DNA of 64,000 nucleotides from Budorcas taxicolor (Eukaryota; Chordata; Mammalia; Artiodactyla; Bovidae). The notes beneath the pieces are model-generated. The model saw only the letters and a list, made by a program, of their open reading frames with translations, made no database searches and was not told where the DNA came from. The position numbers were made by a program, and so were the translations under genes. The stretch lies in NCBI RefSeq assembly GCF_023091745.1, contig NC_068922.1, positions 32,282,501 through 32,346,500 on the forward strand, written 5' to 3'. Shown here piece after piece: positions 46,118 to 58,905 of this stretch (within the stretch, counting starts at the first letter, position 1; each line of letters starts with the position of its first letter).

Positions 46118-46449
46118 AATTAACTAGATCTATTGTGGTAATCATGGTGATCATTTCACAGTATACACATACATCAGACCATTATGTTGTACCCCTAAAA
46201 CAAATCCAATGAGATGTGTCAGTTATATCTCAGTGAAATATTAATAACAAGGCGCCTAGATTAAAGTATTAACTGCTTTAAATATATTAGTGCTTTAAAG
46301 CCCATCATTAGGAGTTCTGTAATAGAGGTATGTGCACAGTGCGTGGGATACACGGGGAAGGGACTGAACTCTGTCATGGGAAAAGGAGACAGTGTCACCA
46401 AGAAGGTCTGGATTGAGGTGGGTATTGAAAGATGGGGAGAAACGTTCTA

Positions 46450-46635
46450 GGGCTGGGGTCCCCAACCTCTGAGATCTAATGCCTGATGATCTGAGGTGCA
46501 GCTGATGTAATAAAAGAAGACAGTAAATGTAATGTGCTTGAGTCTTCCCCAAACTATCCCCACCACACCCATGGAAAAACTGTCTTCCATGAAACCGGTC
46601 CGTGATGCCAAAAAGGTTGGGGAGTGGCTGTTTAA
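46450..46635 (+). mobile_element. Non-autonomous hAT-type MITE
   Basis: The terminal inverted sequences ctggggtccccaacctctga and ccaaaaaggttggggagtgg identify this old DNA transposon, with an internal ctaatgcctgatgatctgag block. Exact family not assigned. Confidence 0.65.
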
Positions 46636-47715
46636 GGTGGAGAAATAGGGAAGGATGGGCCAGGCTAAAAAGCTTGCCCTGTGTCAAAGCAAATGTAGAA
46701 AAATGGCACATTCCATCTCCTGTGGCTGGTGGGTGGGTGGGTAGAAGATGAGGCCAACCAGGTTATGGAGGAACAGCACCCCTGCTCCTGTGCGCCCCCT
46801 AGAGTACACTGGTGGTGTCACGTGCCTTTTCTTGCCAGAACCACCTCTGTACCGGAGGAAATATTTTCATATCTTTCCAATACTTATTCACATCCATCAG
46901 TTCAGAATAAACTGTTCAGAACCTACTCCATCTCAACAAACACCAAATAAGGGTTTTCTCTCATAGCTCTCTCTGTAAGCGTGGGGCATTTTAAAGGGCA
47001 GGATGGATATTAACAGATGCCATATGCCTTCTTACTTCCCTTCAAGCTGATGTTAGGTTGACCGTGGCTGTTTACATTTCTGTGTTTGAAGAGTTGTAGG
47101 TTTCTGGGTCACAAATGTGTTTTATTTTAGATTTCATGTCAAAAGCATCTATTGAGAAAGCTAGGCTCTACATAGAACTTGATCTTACGTCTATAATATG
47201 TATGTGACTAAATATGTACATATATATGTATAAATGTGTACATATTTCCAGTGATGTATGACTTTAGAAATAATAGACATAATCTAACATTGTTATTAAG
47301 GTCATAAGTATTTCTGTTATACGTTAGCAGTGATTAATCTTAAAAAATCAAGGCAGTTCAAATCTGAATTAATGGATGAGCACTTTATTTTAATCTCCAG
47401 ACATAACTCTTCCTGTATATGTCTTTAAGAGATTATGTATACTTTCCTCCTTTGAGGGTAGTTATTGGGCACCAACTCTTTTGCCTTATGAGGTATAGTC
47501 CCTGGTAGGAAAGAGGAAAAGTGTTGAGGGTCCCCAGGCCCCTCCAGACTGAGGGAGAGAAGGAAAGGAATGAACAGAGCCGGGAAGTCCTTTGAGGTTC
47601 TCTTCTAGATCCCACTGGTTTCCCATTTCCCTTCCCAATTATCAAAACTAGAACTGGAAAGTTTCTAGAATCCTGAGGCTAGCCTTACCATCCCCTGTTA
47701 TCCACCCCCACCCTG
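46636..47715 (+). other. CACNB2 intron, nothing recognised
   Basis: Unique-looking sequence. Open frames at 46729-46963 have no domain signature. Confidence 0.5.
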
Positions 47716-47721
47716 TTCTTA

Positions 47722-47945
47722 AAGGGAAAGTTGCTCAGTGGCTTAGTGGCTAAAGAATCTGCTTGCAGTACAAGAGACAAAGGAAACCTGGGTTCGATCC
47801 CTGGGTTGGGAAGATTCCTTGGAGAAGGGAATGGCAACCCACTCCAATATTCCTGCCTGAAAAATCCCGTGGACAGAGGAGTCTGGCGGCTACAGTCCAT
47901 GCAGTCGCAAAGAGTCAACAGGACTGAGCCCTGCTATAGTACTGC
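47722..47945 (+). mobile_element. Bov-tA SINE
   Basis: The body runs from gctcagtggcttagtggcta through gggttcgatccctgggttgg to gcagtcgcaaagagtcaaca. Confidence 0.88.
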
Positions 47946-47974
47946 AGTATAACACATACCTAGAATCATTCTTT

Positions 47975-49635
47975 TGTTGTTGTTTTCCATTCGCTAGTTG
48001 TGTCTGACTCTTTGCAACCCATGGACTGCAGCACGCCAGGCTTCCCTGTCCTTCACCATCATCGTGAGCTTGTTCAAACTCATGTGCATTGAGTCGGTGA
48101 TGCCATTCAGCCATTTCATCCTCTCTCATCCCCTTCTCCTCCTGCCTTCAGTCTTTCCCAGCATCAGGGTCCTTTCTAAGAAGTCAGCTCTTCACATCAG
48201 GTGACCGAAAGTATTGCAGCTTCAGCATCCATCCTTCCAATGAATACTTAGGGTTGATTTCCTTTAGTATTGACTGGTTTGATCTCCTTGCTATCCAAGG
48301 GACTCTTCAGAGTCTTCTCCAACACCACAGTTCAAAAGCATCAGTTCTTCAGCACTCAGCCTTCTTTATTGTCCAACTCTCAAATCCATATATGACTACT
48401 GGAAAAACCATAGCTTTGACTAGATGGACCTTTGTTGGCAAAGTAATGTCTCTGCTTTTTAATATGCTGTCTAGGTTTGTCATAACTTTTCTTCCAAGGA
48501 GCAAGCGTCTTTTAATTTCATGGCTGCAGACACCATCTGCAGTGATTTTGGAGCTCAAGAAAATAAAGCCTGTCACTGTTTCCATTGTTTCCCCATCTAT
48601 TTGCCATGAAGTGATGGAACTGGATGCCATGATCTTCATTTTTTTGAATGTTGAGTTTTAAGCCAGTGTTTTCACTCTCCTCTTTCACATTCATGGGTGT
48701 ACCTATGGCTGATTCATGTTGATGTTTGGCAGAAAACAACAAAATTCTATAAAGCAATTATCCTTCAATTAAAAATAAGTAAATTTAAAAAAAGAGGCTC
48801 TTTAGTTCTTTACTTTCTGCCATAAGGGTGATGTCATCTGCATATCTGAGGTTATTAATATTTCTTTTGTCAATCTTGATTCCAGCTTATGCTTTATCCA
48901 GCCCAGTAGTTCACATGATGTACTCTGCATAGAAGTTAAATAATCAAGGTAACAATATACAGCCTTGACATACTCCTTCCTGATTTGGAACCAGTCAGTT
49001 TTTTCATGTCTGGTTCTAACTGTTACTTCTTGTCCTGCATGTAGGTTTCTCAGAAGGCAGGTCAGGTTGTCTGGTGTTCTCATCTCTTGAAGAATTTTCC
49101 ACAGTTTGTTGTGATCCACACTGTCAAAGGCTTTAGCGTAGTCAATGAAGCAAAAGTAGATGTTTTTCTGGAACTCTCTTGCTTTTTCTATGATCCAGCG
49201 GATGTTGGCAATTTGATCTCTGGTTCCTCCGCCTTTTCTAAATCCAGGTTGAACATCTGAAAGTTCTCGGTTCACATACTGTTGAAGCCTAGCTTGGAAA
49301 AATTTGAGGGTTACTTTGCTAGCGTGTGAGATAAATGCAATTGTGCAGTAGTTTGAGCATTCTTTGGCATTGCCTTTCTTTGGGATTGGAATGAAAACTG
49401 ACCTTTTCCAGTCCTGTGGCCACTGGTGAGTTTTCCAAATTTGCTGGCCTATTGAGTGTAGCACTTTCACAGCATCGTCTTTGAGGATTTGAAATAGCTC
49501 CGCTGGAATTCGGTCACCTCTATTACCTTTGCTCATAGTGATTCTTCCTAAGGAAGAATGCTTGACTTAGCATTCCAGGATGTCTGGCTCTAGGTGAATG
49601 ATCACACCATCATGGTTATCTGAGTCATTAAGAAT
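47975..49635 (-). mobile_element. BovB LINE, antisense, reverse transcriptase relic split by an L1 tail
   Basis: Read on the minus strand, the 5' part (49536 down to 48802) covers RT-domain blocks PAELFQILKDDAVKVLHS, RSVFIPIPKKGNAKE and FCFIDYAKAFDSVDH. The 3' part (48690 down to 47975) covers LLLGRKVMTNLDS and the BovB tail. The copy is broken by frameshifts and by the insertion at about 48695-48791. This is the longest BovB after the one at 1-2016. Confidence 0.93.
48695..48791 (+). mobile_element. L1 3'-end fragment inserted in BovB
   Basis: The phrases acctatggctgattcatgtt and taaagcaattatccttcaat plus an A-rich tail interrupt the BovB copy. It closely matches the fragment at 17691-18002. 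Confidence 0.75.
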
Positions 49636-49654
49636 CATTCTTAGGTTCTATTTT

Positions 49655-49750
49655 GTTGTTGTTGTTCAGTCCCTAAGTTGCGTTCAACTCATTATGACGC
49701 CATGGACTGCAACATACCAGGCTTCACTGTCCTTTAGCATCTTCCAGAGT
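49655..49750 (-). mobile_element. Bov SINE/BovB 3'-end fragment, antisense
   Basis: The segment gttgttgttcagtccctaag through ccatggactgcaacatacca is the 3' tail shared by BovB and its SINEs; too short to tell which. Confidence 0.7.
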
Positions 49751-50240
49751 TATACTTGCTTTACAGTGTTGGGTTGGTTTCTGCTATACAACAGTGTAAA
49801 TCAGCTATATGTATACATATATCCCCTCCCTCCCTGCCCATTCCCAGGTCATTACAGGGCACTGAGCTGAGCTCCCTGTGTTATACAGCAGGTTTTCACT
49901 AGCTATCTATTTTACACATGGTAGTGTGGGCTTTCCAGTTGGCACTAGTAGTAAAGAACCTGCTTGCCAATGCAGGAGACACAGAGACGTGGGTTTGATT
50001 CCTGCGTCAGGAAGACCCTCTGGAGAAGGGCATGGCAACCCACTCCAGTATTCTTGCCTGGAGAATCCCATGGACAGAGAAGCCTTGTGGGCCACAGTCC
50101 ATCGGACTGTGAAGAGTTGGACACGACTGAAGCACATTAGCGTTCACGGTGTATATGTCAGTGCTACTCTTTCAATTCGTCTCACCCTCTGCATCCCCCT
50201 CTGTGTCCACAAGTCCATTATCGCATTTCTATTCCTACCC
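49751..50240 (-). mobile_element. L1 3' UTR, antisense, with nested SINE
   Basis: The L1 parts (tttacagtgttgggttggtt, gcactgagctgagctccctg; resuming gtgtatatgtcagtgctact) flank a Bov-tA. Confidence 0.83.
49928..50145 (+). mobile_element. Bov-tA SINE nested in L1
   Basis: The body runs from gggctttccagttggcacta through aagaccctctggagaagggc to gttggacacgactgaagcac. Confidence 0.88.
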
Positions 50241-51130
50241 TGTAAACAGGAAAACAACAGTATAGATTGGGGATTGGGGGAGGTGGGAGTGCAAGGGGGT
50301 GGGAGGCCACCCAGCGTTTTCTCTCTCAGTGGGCTACTGTAGCTTGTCTCAGAAATCCTTAGGTTGACTGTGGGAAATTGTATTTATCCTCTTTGAGGCT
50401 CTGCTCTTCAGTACCTATGTGACCTGGTAAAGTTACTAGAACTCTCAGGTGCTCTGGGAAGAAGGATCATAATTCAAAAAGGAGCCAGGTGGCTGGTAGG
50501 AGAGTCGTTCAGCTTGCTTCTGATATCCATCAGCACGAACACAGCTATAAGGGAAAATGGAACATTCACTAGGTGATTGCAGCTTTAAGCCAAGTGTCAT
50601 ATCCAAGCACCTGAGTGCAGACTACCTACTTACCAAACCACTGAGGCTTCTCAACAAATTCCCCCAGCCCCACACCCCGACCTGTTCCAAGTAGTGTTTA
50701 CCTCTAAGCACCTTTGGTGTGGAAATTCTGGGAGAACCATTTGTGATGGTTCTTGCAAACATCCCACATTCCCATGCATGTAAATTTTTTTTTTTAATTG
50801 TTGATGGTCTGATTTTGACTTCCTTTGCCAAAGAAAGCTCAGGAGGCTAGTCATCAGGTTGAAGGCACTGCTGCTGAATAAACCAGCTACTAGGAGAATT
50901 TTTAATCAACACATAATGTGATTTCTCCTCCCCCAGAAATGAGTTCTGAGCAAAGGGTTTCACATCAAAGGACCTTCATTAAGCAAAAATGGGATTTCAG
51001 GATGGTCTCTTGGTGTAGATTTGAAATCCACCCCCAGTCTTTTTTCTTCTGAAGTTATATTTCGAATACACCAGTTACTTCTCAGTGCCATTTTGTTCAT
51101 TCTCTGACTTCAGCAGCTAAAAAAATCCAT
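50241..51130 (+). other. CACNB2 intron, nothing recognised
   Basis: Unique-looking; a poly-T run lies at about 50787-50797. Confidence 0.5.
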
Positions 51131-51131
51131 T

Positions 51132-51680
51132 TTTTAAAATTAGAGGATTGTTTTACAATTGTTTTACAATGTTGTGTTAGTTTGTGCTGTACAGCATCAT
51201 GAATCGGCTATATGTATTCATGTATCTCCTCCCTCTTGAGCCGCCCTCCTACTGCCCGCCCCCGTCCCACCCCTGCAGGTCATCATAGAGCACCCAGCTG
51301 AGCTCACTGTGCTATGCAGCAGGTTACCACTCATGAGTAAGGAAGTGAAAGTTGCTCAGTCGTGTCCGATTCTTTGCAACCCCATGGACTGTAGCCCGCC
51401 ATGCTCCTCTGTCCATGGAATTCTCCAGACAAGAGTACTGGAGCAGGTTGCCGTTTCCTTCTCCAGAGGAACCACTCAGGAATTGAACCCAGGTCTCTCG
51501 TTTTACACGTGGTGGTGTATACAAGTTAGCGCTACTCTCTCAACTCATCCTACCTTCTCCTTCGTAAAATACCCATTTTGTCCATTCAGCTTTTCACATT
51601 CTACTCAAACACTGAATATAAGCTCCCAGTTCTTTTTATTGACATGCTTTCTTCTTTGACTGTGTCTTTTTTTAATACCA
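51132..51680 (-). mobile_element. L1 3' UTR, antisense, with nested SINE
   Basis: The L1 parts (tgttttacaatgttgtgtta, agcacccagctgagctcact; resuming cacgtggtggtgtatacaag) are separated by an antisense Bov-tA. Confidence 0.83.
51341..51500 (-). mobile_element. Bov-tA SINE, antisense
   Basis: The reversed body runs from ggaagtgaaagttgctcagt to aggaattgaacccaggtctc. Confidence 0.88.
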
Positions 51681-52980
51681 TGAGAGACTGACTTGGGTGA
51701 TTTACTTGAAGATTAGTTGGACTATAGACATCCATTTTGAAAAGCAAGTGTATTATTTTCCCCCACATGTAAGACTTGGGGAGTGATTTTTACTTGTGGC
51801 TCCTTTATATAGGCCAGTGGTGATAATTTGACCAGTGCTTGTGTTTCCTTGCAAAGACCTTATAAAACCTGCTTAATCTGGAGACTTTATTTTTTTCTAC
51901 AGTCTATTCATAGGCAAGAGATTTTTAAAAAGCAACTGTTTCCTTCTGTTCAGTTCATTCAGAATCCCCATCTTAAGTGTACATGATAAATACATTATAC
52001 CAGTAATAACTGCAATAGCATAGAGCTTCAAAGAAATTCAGGAGTGATAATATTGGGTTATTGGTAGTAATTTTTTAAAAAACAAATTGTTTGATAAATG
52101 TGACATGGGTTAGAAAAAATATGTCCTGTTGTGTATGAGAACATCTGCATGTTTACAAGGCGATTCCACCTGAAACACTGGCTACCATCATTATTTTATG
52201 TTTCAAATAAATAATAAAGTACCAATATAATACTTATAATAAGCTATAATTTTCTTTTTTACATTACACAATTTTATATAAATCCTAAAGTATTTTACAC
52301 ATGAAGTGAAATCCTTTTACTCTCTCTGAAGATGAAAACTATTTTTCATGTAAATTATTAAAATTACATCAAAATCTTTATTACCCCAGACTGCATATTT
52401 AGTCAGTTGAGATGTTGCAGCCAGAAGCATGTCATCACCTAGACAATTTATTTGATTTAAATATACTATACTTTATAAGTATACTTTATAAATAATATTC
52501 ATGTACTATATTGTATTAAAAATACAATTGACCAATACAATCTACATATAAGTTGTAATAGTGTACTGTATATTAAAATACAAATATAAAGTAATAAATA
52601 TTTTTGAAAACTTGCTGAAAATATATACTAGTATCATTCTGATTTTATGACTACAAATAGGTGTTTTTTCTGAATATAAAATTAATATATGCTCACTTAA
52701 AAATAATTCAGAAAATAAAGATTGCACATGATTCCATGACCCAGACCTGTTTATATTTTAAAATAACATGTGAAAGGTTCATAAGAGGAATGGTGACAAT
52801 ATTGCCCTTTGAATAAAGTTCTCTGATTGAACTCATTGGAGGACTTTGTTCAATCGATTTTAGACTTTTGTCCAAATGATTATATTTTACAAGGTGGATA
52901 TTTTATACAAGGTGGTGAAGACTGACTCCTTTATTAAAAAAATTTCCTTCTCAGGTCACAGTGTTTGTTTCTGTGCTGTT
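51681..52980 (+). other. CACNB2 intron, AT-rich
   Basis: Very AT-rich between about 52240 and 52740. No exon or repeat is assigned. Confidence 0.5.
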
Positions 52981-52981
52981 C

Positions 52982-53195
52982 GGGGTTTCCCTGTTGGCTC
53001 AGATGGTAAAGGATCTGCCTGCAATGCCTAAGACGTGATTTTGATCCCTGGGTTGGGAAGATCACCTGGAGAAGGCAGTGGCCACCCGCTCTAGTATTTT
53101 TGCCTGGAGAATTCCAAAATGCCTGGTGGGCTACAGTCCATGGGGTCGCAAAGAGTCAGACAGGACTGAGCAACTAACACTTTCACTTTCTTCAT
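52982..53195 (+). mobile_element. Bov-tA SINE
   Basis: The body runs from gggtttccctgttggctcag through atccctgggttgggaagatc to aacactttcactttcttc. Confidence 0.9.
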
Positions 53196-55608
53196 TAATG
53201 TTTATGGACCCATTCTTCCCCCTGTTCACATCTTCCCTCTAATTTCCCTGTGCTGATTTTCAGAAAGATCCTTCTTTCTGGAAGAGACACGGGTTAGAAT
53301 CCTCTGTGGCAGGAGGCTGCACCTACAATCAGGCTGGCTTAAGCTGAAAGTAGATTGGTTGGGGCGGGGGGCTCATTGAACTTTCATGCCCAGGCGTCAG
53401 GGACAGGAGGGGTGCCTCTGTCCTTGGGGGCTTGGTCTCTCTGCGTCTCTCAGCTCTGCTCTCTCCATGGGTGCGTCATCCTCAGTTGAGGTGCTGGCAG
53501 GATGGTTCCCAGCAGCATCAGATCTCTGTCCCCCCACGTTCACATTTCCTTGCGCATCCTAGACTCCGACTGAATGATTGTACAGCCGTGGATGAAGCGC
53601 TCAGGCTGTGGTTTCTGATTCACCGATGGCCCAGACCCAAGCCCTGTGCTCACTTGGCGGGGAAGGAAGGAGGAGCAAATTCAGTTCCATCTAAGGCATG
53701 ACATGGACCAAGTGGGAGAGAAGTGGTGACTTCCCAGGGGAAATACGCAAGGTCTGTTATTGGGGGAAGGGTGAACAGGGGTAGAATGGTGGCAGAAAGA
53801 ACTGAGGTCCACTTTAGAGGGTGAATGAAGCCTTTTTTTTTTTTTGTAGTTAAAAAATATTTATTAGAGTTTTGCTTATAAATGAAGCCTTTTGCCCTGT
53901 GAGCTCCTAAGAGTCCTATTCTTAGATTCCTAGGGGTGGATCAGGAATGAGTGAATCTCAGAAAATATAGCTCCCTGGGAACATACATGTACATTTATCT
54001 ATCTAGAAATATGTGTTCATGACCATGTGTGGCGCCCCTGTAGTTTTGGAAGTATCAAATCTTAGTCTTTGTTGTAAAACCACTCCAGTTACCAGTATAA
54101 AATTTGAATCTTTTAGTGTTGTGTGTGTGTGTTTTTTATGTGTGTTGAAAAAGCCCTTATGGAGTCCAGAGGACTGGCTAAATCTAATTATTATGGTCTT
54201 AGTAACATTTGAATGACAGTGATGGACTCAAGGTAGAAGGGAGAGTTTGGCTGGTTGTAGAAACCAGCAAGTTGTGTTCTTGATGATTTTTTTTTTTTTT
54301 TTTAGCTTTGAATATAGTGTTTTCAGGTTTTATCACAAGACTAGACATCTTGAGATATTTAATGAAATGTTTGAGAATCTTAGTAATTGGGGGAAATGAA
54401 CATATTGAGATTGTGCTTTTTAAAGAGCAATGATACCTTTTGCTGAATCTTAATTTAGTGGAAAGGGAGATTTCAGTTGCTAGTTTGTGAGGTGTTAAGC
54501 ACTATGTGTGTTACCACTGGCTTTGTCATGAAAGTACCTTTGGCATCCATCCAGAGAAAAATACTGTATTTGTTTTCAGATATTTGAAGTAAGGATTTGG
54601 GGGGTTGTGAATGTCGTTATCCCATTTCCAGCTCACATAAACAAAAGGGAATGTGTTGCCACTCATAACTGTCAAAGGCGTGGATATTATCAGAAATAAG
54701 ATGTTGGTAGGACTGTGTCTCCCTCTTTAAGTACTGGAGTCTCTCCTCCCACAGACAACATATCATCATGTAGGCAGGAACATAACAATTGGAAGCTCTA
54801 GGCTCCCTTCCTGCCATCTTTCATAACAGAATAAAAGGCTGTTTCTCCCTGTTTCCCCTTTGTAATTCCAATTCGGAGAATCACCAAGAGGGACTCTTCA
54901 CTGACCTGCTGTAGTTCATGCACCACCTTTGGGACCTGTCTCTGCAGACAAGGGTGAAGTACTATGGTGGACCAGTTTGGTTCAGATGTGTGTGTCAGGG
55001 GTGGGCAGGTAGTATGGTTAGAGTGGGGGAAGAGCAGACTAAGGAAAGAGGGTGGGAGGATCTTTATCAGAAGTCAAAAAGGAAGGCAAGGCAAGTCAAT
55101 TATGAGTGGAAAGAGTTGACTTCGCTTACCCACAATATTTGTATGAGCATTGCTTTGTCCCCAACCCAATGTAGAGAGGAAAGCAGCCATCTCAGAAACA
55201 TGGGTCCTTATCACTCCCTCTGTCTTCCTCATGAAGGGACAGACCTTGCTTGAGGCACAGATCAGATGAAGGGTCAAGCAAGGGGAAAGGTTAAAAGATC
55301 TACTCTCTGCAGGAATTACATAACCAACATTCTTCAAGGTGTGAAATGCCAGCCCTTCTGTCTGACTAGCTGATTGAAAACGCTTTTCTCTTAGTTTGGA
55401 TTTCACTTTTTCCTTCATTCGAATGTCTTAGATTCCATTCATGTTGTACTTTCTTGTCTCCCATGTATGTTTTCATACATCATTTCTTTTCTTTTTCATA
55501 CATCGTTTCTTTCCAACTATACATTCTCTTCTGAAGGTATGGCAATAAAAGTTCAAAGAAATTCAGCCCAAAGTCCCAGAGCTAGGAAAGGGCAGAGGCA
55601 AGATTAAA
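53196..55608 (+). other. CACNB2 intron, mostly unique
   Basis: Poly-T runs lie at about 53831-53845 and 54287-54304. The open frame at 53432-53698 has no recognised domain and lacks splice-site support. Confidence 0.5.
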
Positions 55609-55611
55609 AAA

Positions 55612-55765
55612 AGAAAAAAAAAAAATTTTTTTTTAAATTTATTTGGCTGCATCAGGTCTTAGTTGCAGCATGTGAGATCTTAGTTCCCTGACCAGGGATT
55701 GAACTCATGTCCCCTGCATTGCAAGGAGAATTCTTAACCACTGGACCACCAAGAAAGTCCCCAGA
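55612..55765 (-). mobile_element. CHR-type SINE, antisense
   Basis: The reversed element runs from the A/T-rich side (55612-55640) to aaccactggaccaccaagaa and agtcc. Confidence 0.85.
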
Positions 55766-55964
55766 GGCAGGATTTAACCCTGGTGTCCTATGCCCATAAT
55801 ACCACCCCAGGCTGTCTTGGTTGTCAAGTTTCTATTCTTATCTTAGGGTCACAAGCATTCACTGCTAAAAGCTGATACCTATTTTATTTTACCTTCAACA
55901 ATATCTGTCTTAATTGACAAGTGCTAAGACTAGTGTGTTTATATTAGTCACTTAGCAGCAAGAT

Positions 55965-56215
55965 CACCTAGCCATTTTGAGCACAGACTCTGGAATCAGA
56001 CTGCCTGAAGTCAATTTCAAACTTTCAAGTTCTCTGACTTCAGGCAAGTTACTTACCCTTTGTGAGTCTCAGCTTCTCTTCAAATGGGAAAAGTTATAAG
56101 GCCTCTCTTATTAAGCTTTTTCAAGAAATGAAAATGTTGATGTAGATGAAGGAAAGATAATTCATCAAATACTCTGCTTTATAACAGCACCCGGCCTGGT
56201 ACCAGGTAAATATAT
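55965..56215 (+). mobile_element. MIR-type ancient SINE
   Basis: The phrases cagactctggaatcagactg and caggcaagttacttaccctt are MIR core. Confidence 0.8.
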
Positions 56216-56274
56216 AAATATTGGCTTGAAAGGTGCTAATAACAGATTCAGGTCAATGGCTTGTTTTAGGTCAC

Positions 56275-56900
56275 TGTATATATCTTTAGAAGGGGAAAAA
56301 GTGGAAGCAGGGGCAGATTTTCTTTTCTTGGGCTCCAAAATCACTGCGGATGGTGACTGCAGCCACGAAATTAAAAGATGCTTGCTCCTTGGAAGGAAAG
56401 CTATGACAAACCTAGACAGCATATTAAAAAGCAGAGACATCAGTTTGCTGACAAAGGTCCGTACAGTCAAAGCTATGGTTTTTCCAGTAGTCATGTACGG
56501 ATGTGAGAGTTGGACCATAAAAAAGGCTGAGCACTGAAGAATTGATGCTTTTGAATTTTGGTGTTAAAGAAGACTCTTGAGAGTCACTTGGCCAGCAAGG
56601 AGATCAAACCAGTCAATCCTATAGGAAATCAACCCTGAATATTCATTGGAAGGACTGATACTGAAACTCCAGTCCTTTGGCCACCTGATGTGAAGAGCTG
56701 ACTCATTGGAAAAGACCCTGATGCCAGGAAAGATTAAGGGCAGGAGGAGAAAGGAGTGACAGATGGTTGGATGGCATCACTGTTCAATGGACTTGAGTTT
56801 GAGTAAACTTAGGGAGATAGTGAAGGACAAGGAAGCCTGGTGTGCTGTAATCCATGGGGTTTCACAGAGTCCGACACGACTCAGTGAACAACAACAACAA
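56275..56900 (+). mobile_element. BovB 3' part, 5'-truncated
   Basis: The plus-strand relic includes FLGSKITADGDCSHEIK and VVMYGCESWTIKKAEH, then frameshifted C-terminal sequence and a (CAA)n tail near 56886-56900. Confidence 0.92.
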
Positions 56901-57535
56901 ATATATCTTTACAGGATGCCCACAGGTGAGAGATGTATTTGTAATGGAAAGATTCTAGAATATGTTAAGAAAGGTTCCTGAGAGCTGTAGGCCATAGGAA
57001 ATTTAGGTTTAATTTTGACTTTGGGAGGTGGGTTAGGAGTCCTTAAAAAAATCAAGTTTGTGGTTTAACATTTTCTACCTTTGAATTTAGAGGTAGATGA
57101 TGAGTCACTGAAGTTTCTGAATATGGAGAGAGATGTTTCCTATTATCGAATATAACATGTTTTCTTAACACAAAAAGTAAGAACATGGTGTGTTTTGTTG
57201 ATATTCAGATGTTTGTATCCCATGGTTGGGCTGTGTCTTGTTACATTTTTGTAGGATTTTAAAATGCTTGGCAATTCACTAAGACTTTCAAATGTTTGGA
57301 TTTAACATTTCCATGAAGTACCACAAGCATCCTTGCAGATAGTAAGCTCAGGGTAGTTTTTCAGCAGCAAGTTGAAGCTGCTAGTCTGAAATGCCCTGTA
57401 TTAAATGAGTAAATGTATACTGAGTTTGATTAGAAGTTTAGTGTTAGACACTTAAAGAAAGTGAAAGAGATTGTTCTATAATAGCCACTGAATAAAGTTT
57501 CTGTTCTATAAGTTACCTTTTAACTGCTTTGAAAA
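56901..57535 (+). other. CACNB2 intron, nothing recognised
   Basis: Unique-looking sequence with no supported feature. Confidence 0.5.
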
Positions 57536-57543
57536 TATACCTT

Positions 57544-57804
57544 GCTGCTGCTGCTACTGCTAAGTTGCTTCAGTTGTGTCCGACTCTGTGTGACCCCATA
57601 GACAGCAGCCCACCAGGTTCCCCCGTCCCTGGGATTCTCCAGGCAAGAACACTGGAGTGGGTTGCCATTTTCTTCTCCAATGTGTGAAGGTGAAAAGTGA
57701 AAGTGAAGTCACTCAGCTGTGTCCGACTAGTAGCGACCCGATGGACTGCAGCCTACCAAGCTCCTCAGTCCATGAGATTTTCTAGGCAAGAGTACTGGAG
57801 TGGC
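57544..57804 (-). mobile_element. Bov-A2 dimeric SINE, antisense, with target duplication
   Basis: The reversed dimer begins with (GCT)n from the AGC tail. Flanks tatacctt occur at 57536-57543 and 57805-57812. Confidence 0.9.
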
Positions 57805-58154
57805 TATACCTTACCTTTGTTTAATTTGACCATTATTTTAGAGAATAAAAATTTAGCACCTTTGAAAATGGGGAGATTGAAAGACTTATTTCTGACTTCA
57901 GATTTGCTTTATTGTTTTCCTCAAGTGTATGAACCAGATAGCTGTTCTTTCTAACATTACTCCAAATTTAAATAGAATTTAGACTCGTAGAGCGTGGCCT
58001 TTAGATTTTTTCATTGGACTAATGAAAATGTTTAAAAAAAAAAACAAATTCATCTTAAAGAATCAAAACTTTTAACTTTTGTTTCAAGACTTAAATTTAG
58101 GAACAGAAGTCAAAATGAAGACTGTTAGAACATTGATGTCATACAATTATTTGG

Positions 58155-58475
58155 TACATTTGTAGCAACATGGATGGACCTAGAGATTGTCATACTCAGT
58201 GAAATAAGTCAAAGAAAGACAAATATATGATATCACTTACATGTGGGATCTAAAACAATGATACAAATCAACTTAATTACAAAATAGAATTACAAACGTA
58301 GAAAACAAACTTATGCTTACCAAAGGGGAAGGAAGGAAGAAGGATAAATTAGGAGTTTGGGATTGACATATACACACTATGATATATAAAATAGATAACA
58401 AGGGAACTCCACTCAGTATCTTGTATTGATAATGACCTAAAATGGAAGAGAATGTAAAAAAGAATGTATATATAG
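58155..58475 (+). mobile_element. L1 3' UTR
   Basis: The phrases gcaacatggatggacctaga, atgatatcacttacatgtgg and gaggataacaaggg-type text (atagataacaagggaactcc) identify it. It forms an inverted pair with the next element. Confidence 0.83.
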
Positions 58476-58634
58476 CTTACCTTCTACCAGTTGACTTGGT
58501 TGTATATTAGATGAGCAAGTTGGATGCAAGTCAAAGGACTGGGTCAGAATAAAGCTATTATTAATTCAAAGATTCTATAGATTTACATAAAAGGATTTAA
58601 AAACAAGACCCTATTGGGAGGGAAATGCTGACTA

Positions 58635-58905
58635 GCCAAATTTCTAAAATTTTTTAATGAAATATAGTTGACATACAATGTTGTGTCAGCTTCAAGTATG
58701 CAGCAAAGTGATTCAGTTTTTTATATATATATATTCTTTTTTATGGTCTCTTCCATTATAGGTTATTATCAACACAAGATATTGAGTAGAGTTCCCTGTT
58801 CTATACAGTAAGTCCTTGTTTATTATCTATTTTGTATGTAGTAGTGTGTATATGTTAATCCCAAATTCCTAATTTATCCCTCTTCCTCCTTCCCTGTTGA
58901 AGAAA
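58635..58905 (-). mobile_element. L1 3' UTR, antisense
   Basis: The phrases gaaatatagttgacatacaa, tgagtagagttccctgttct and taatcccaaattcctaattt are the reverse of the segment around 58330-58470. Confidence 0.85.

Noticed and set aside
53432..53698. 89-codon open frame in GC-richer intron
   Set aside because: No homology recognised and no acceptor or donor sites in suitable positions.
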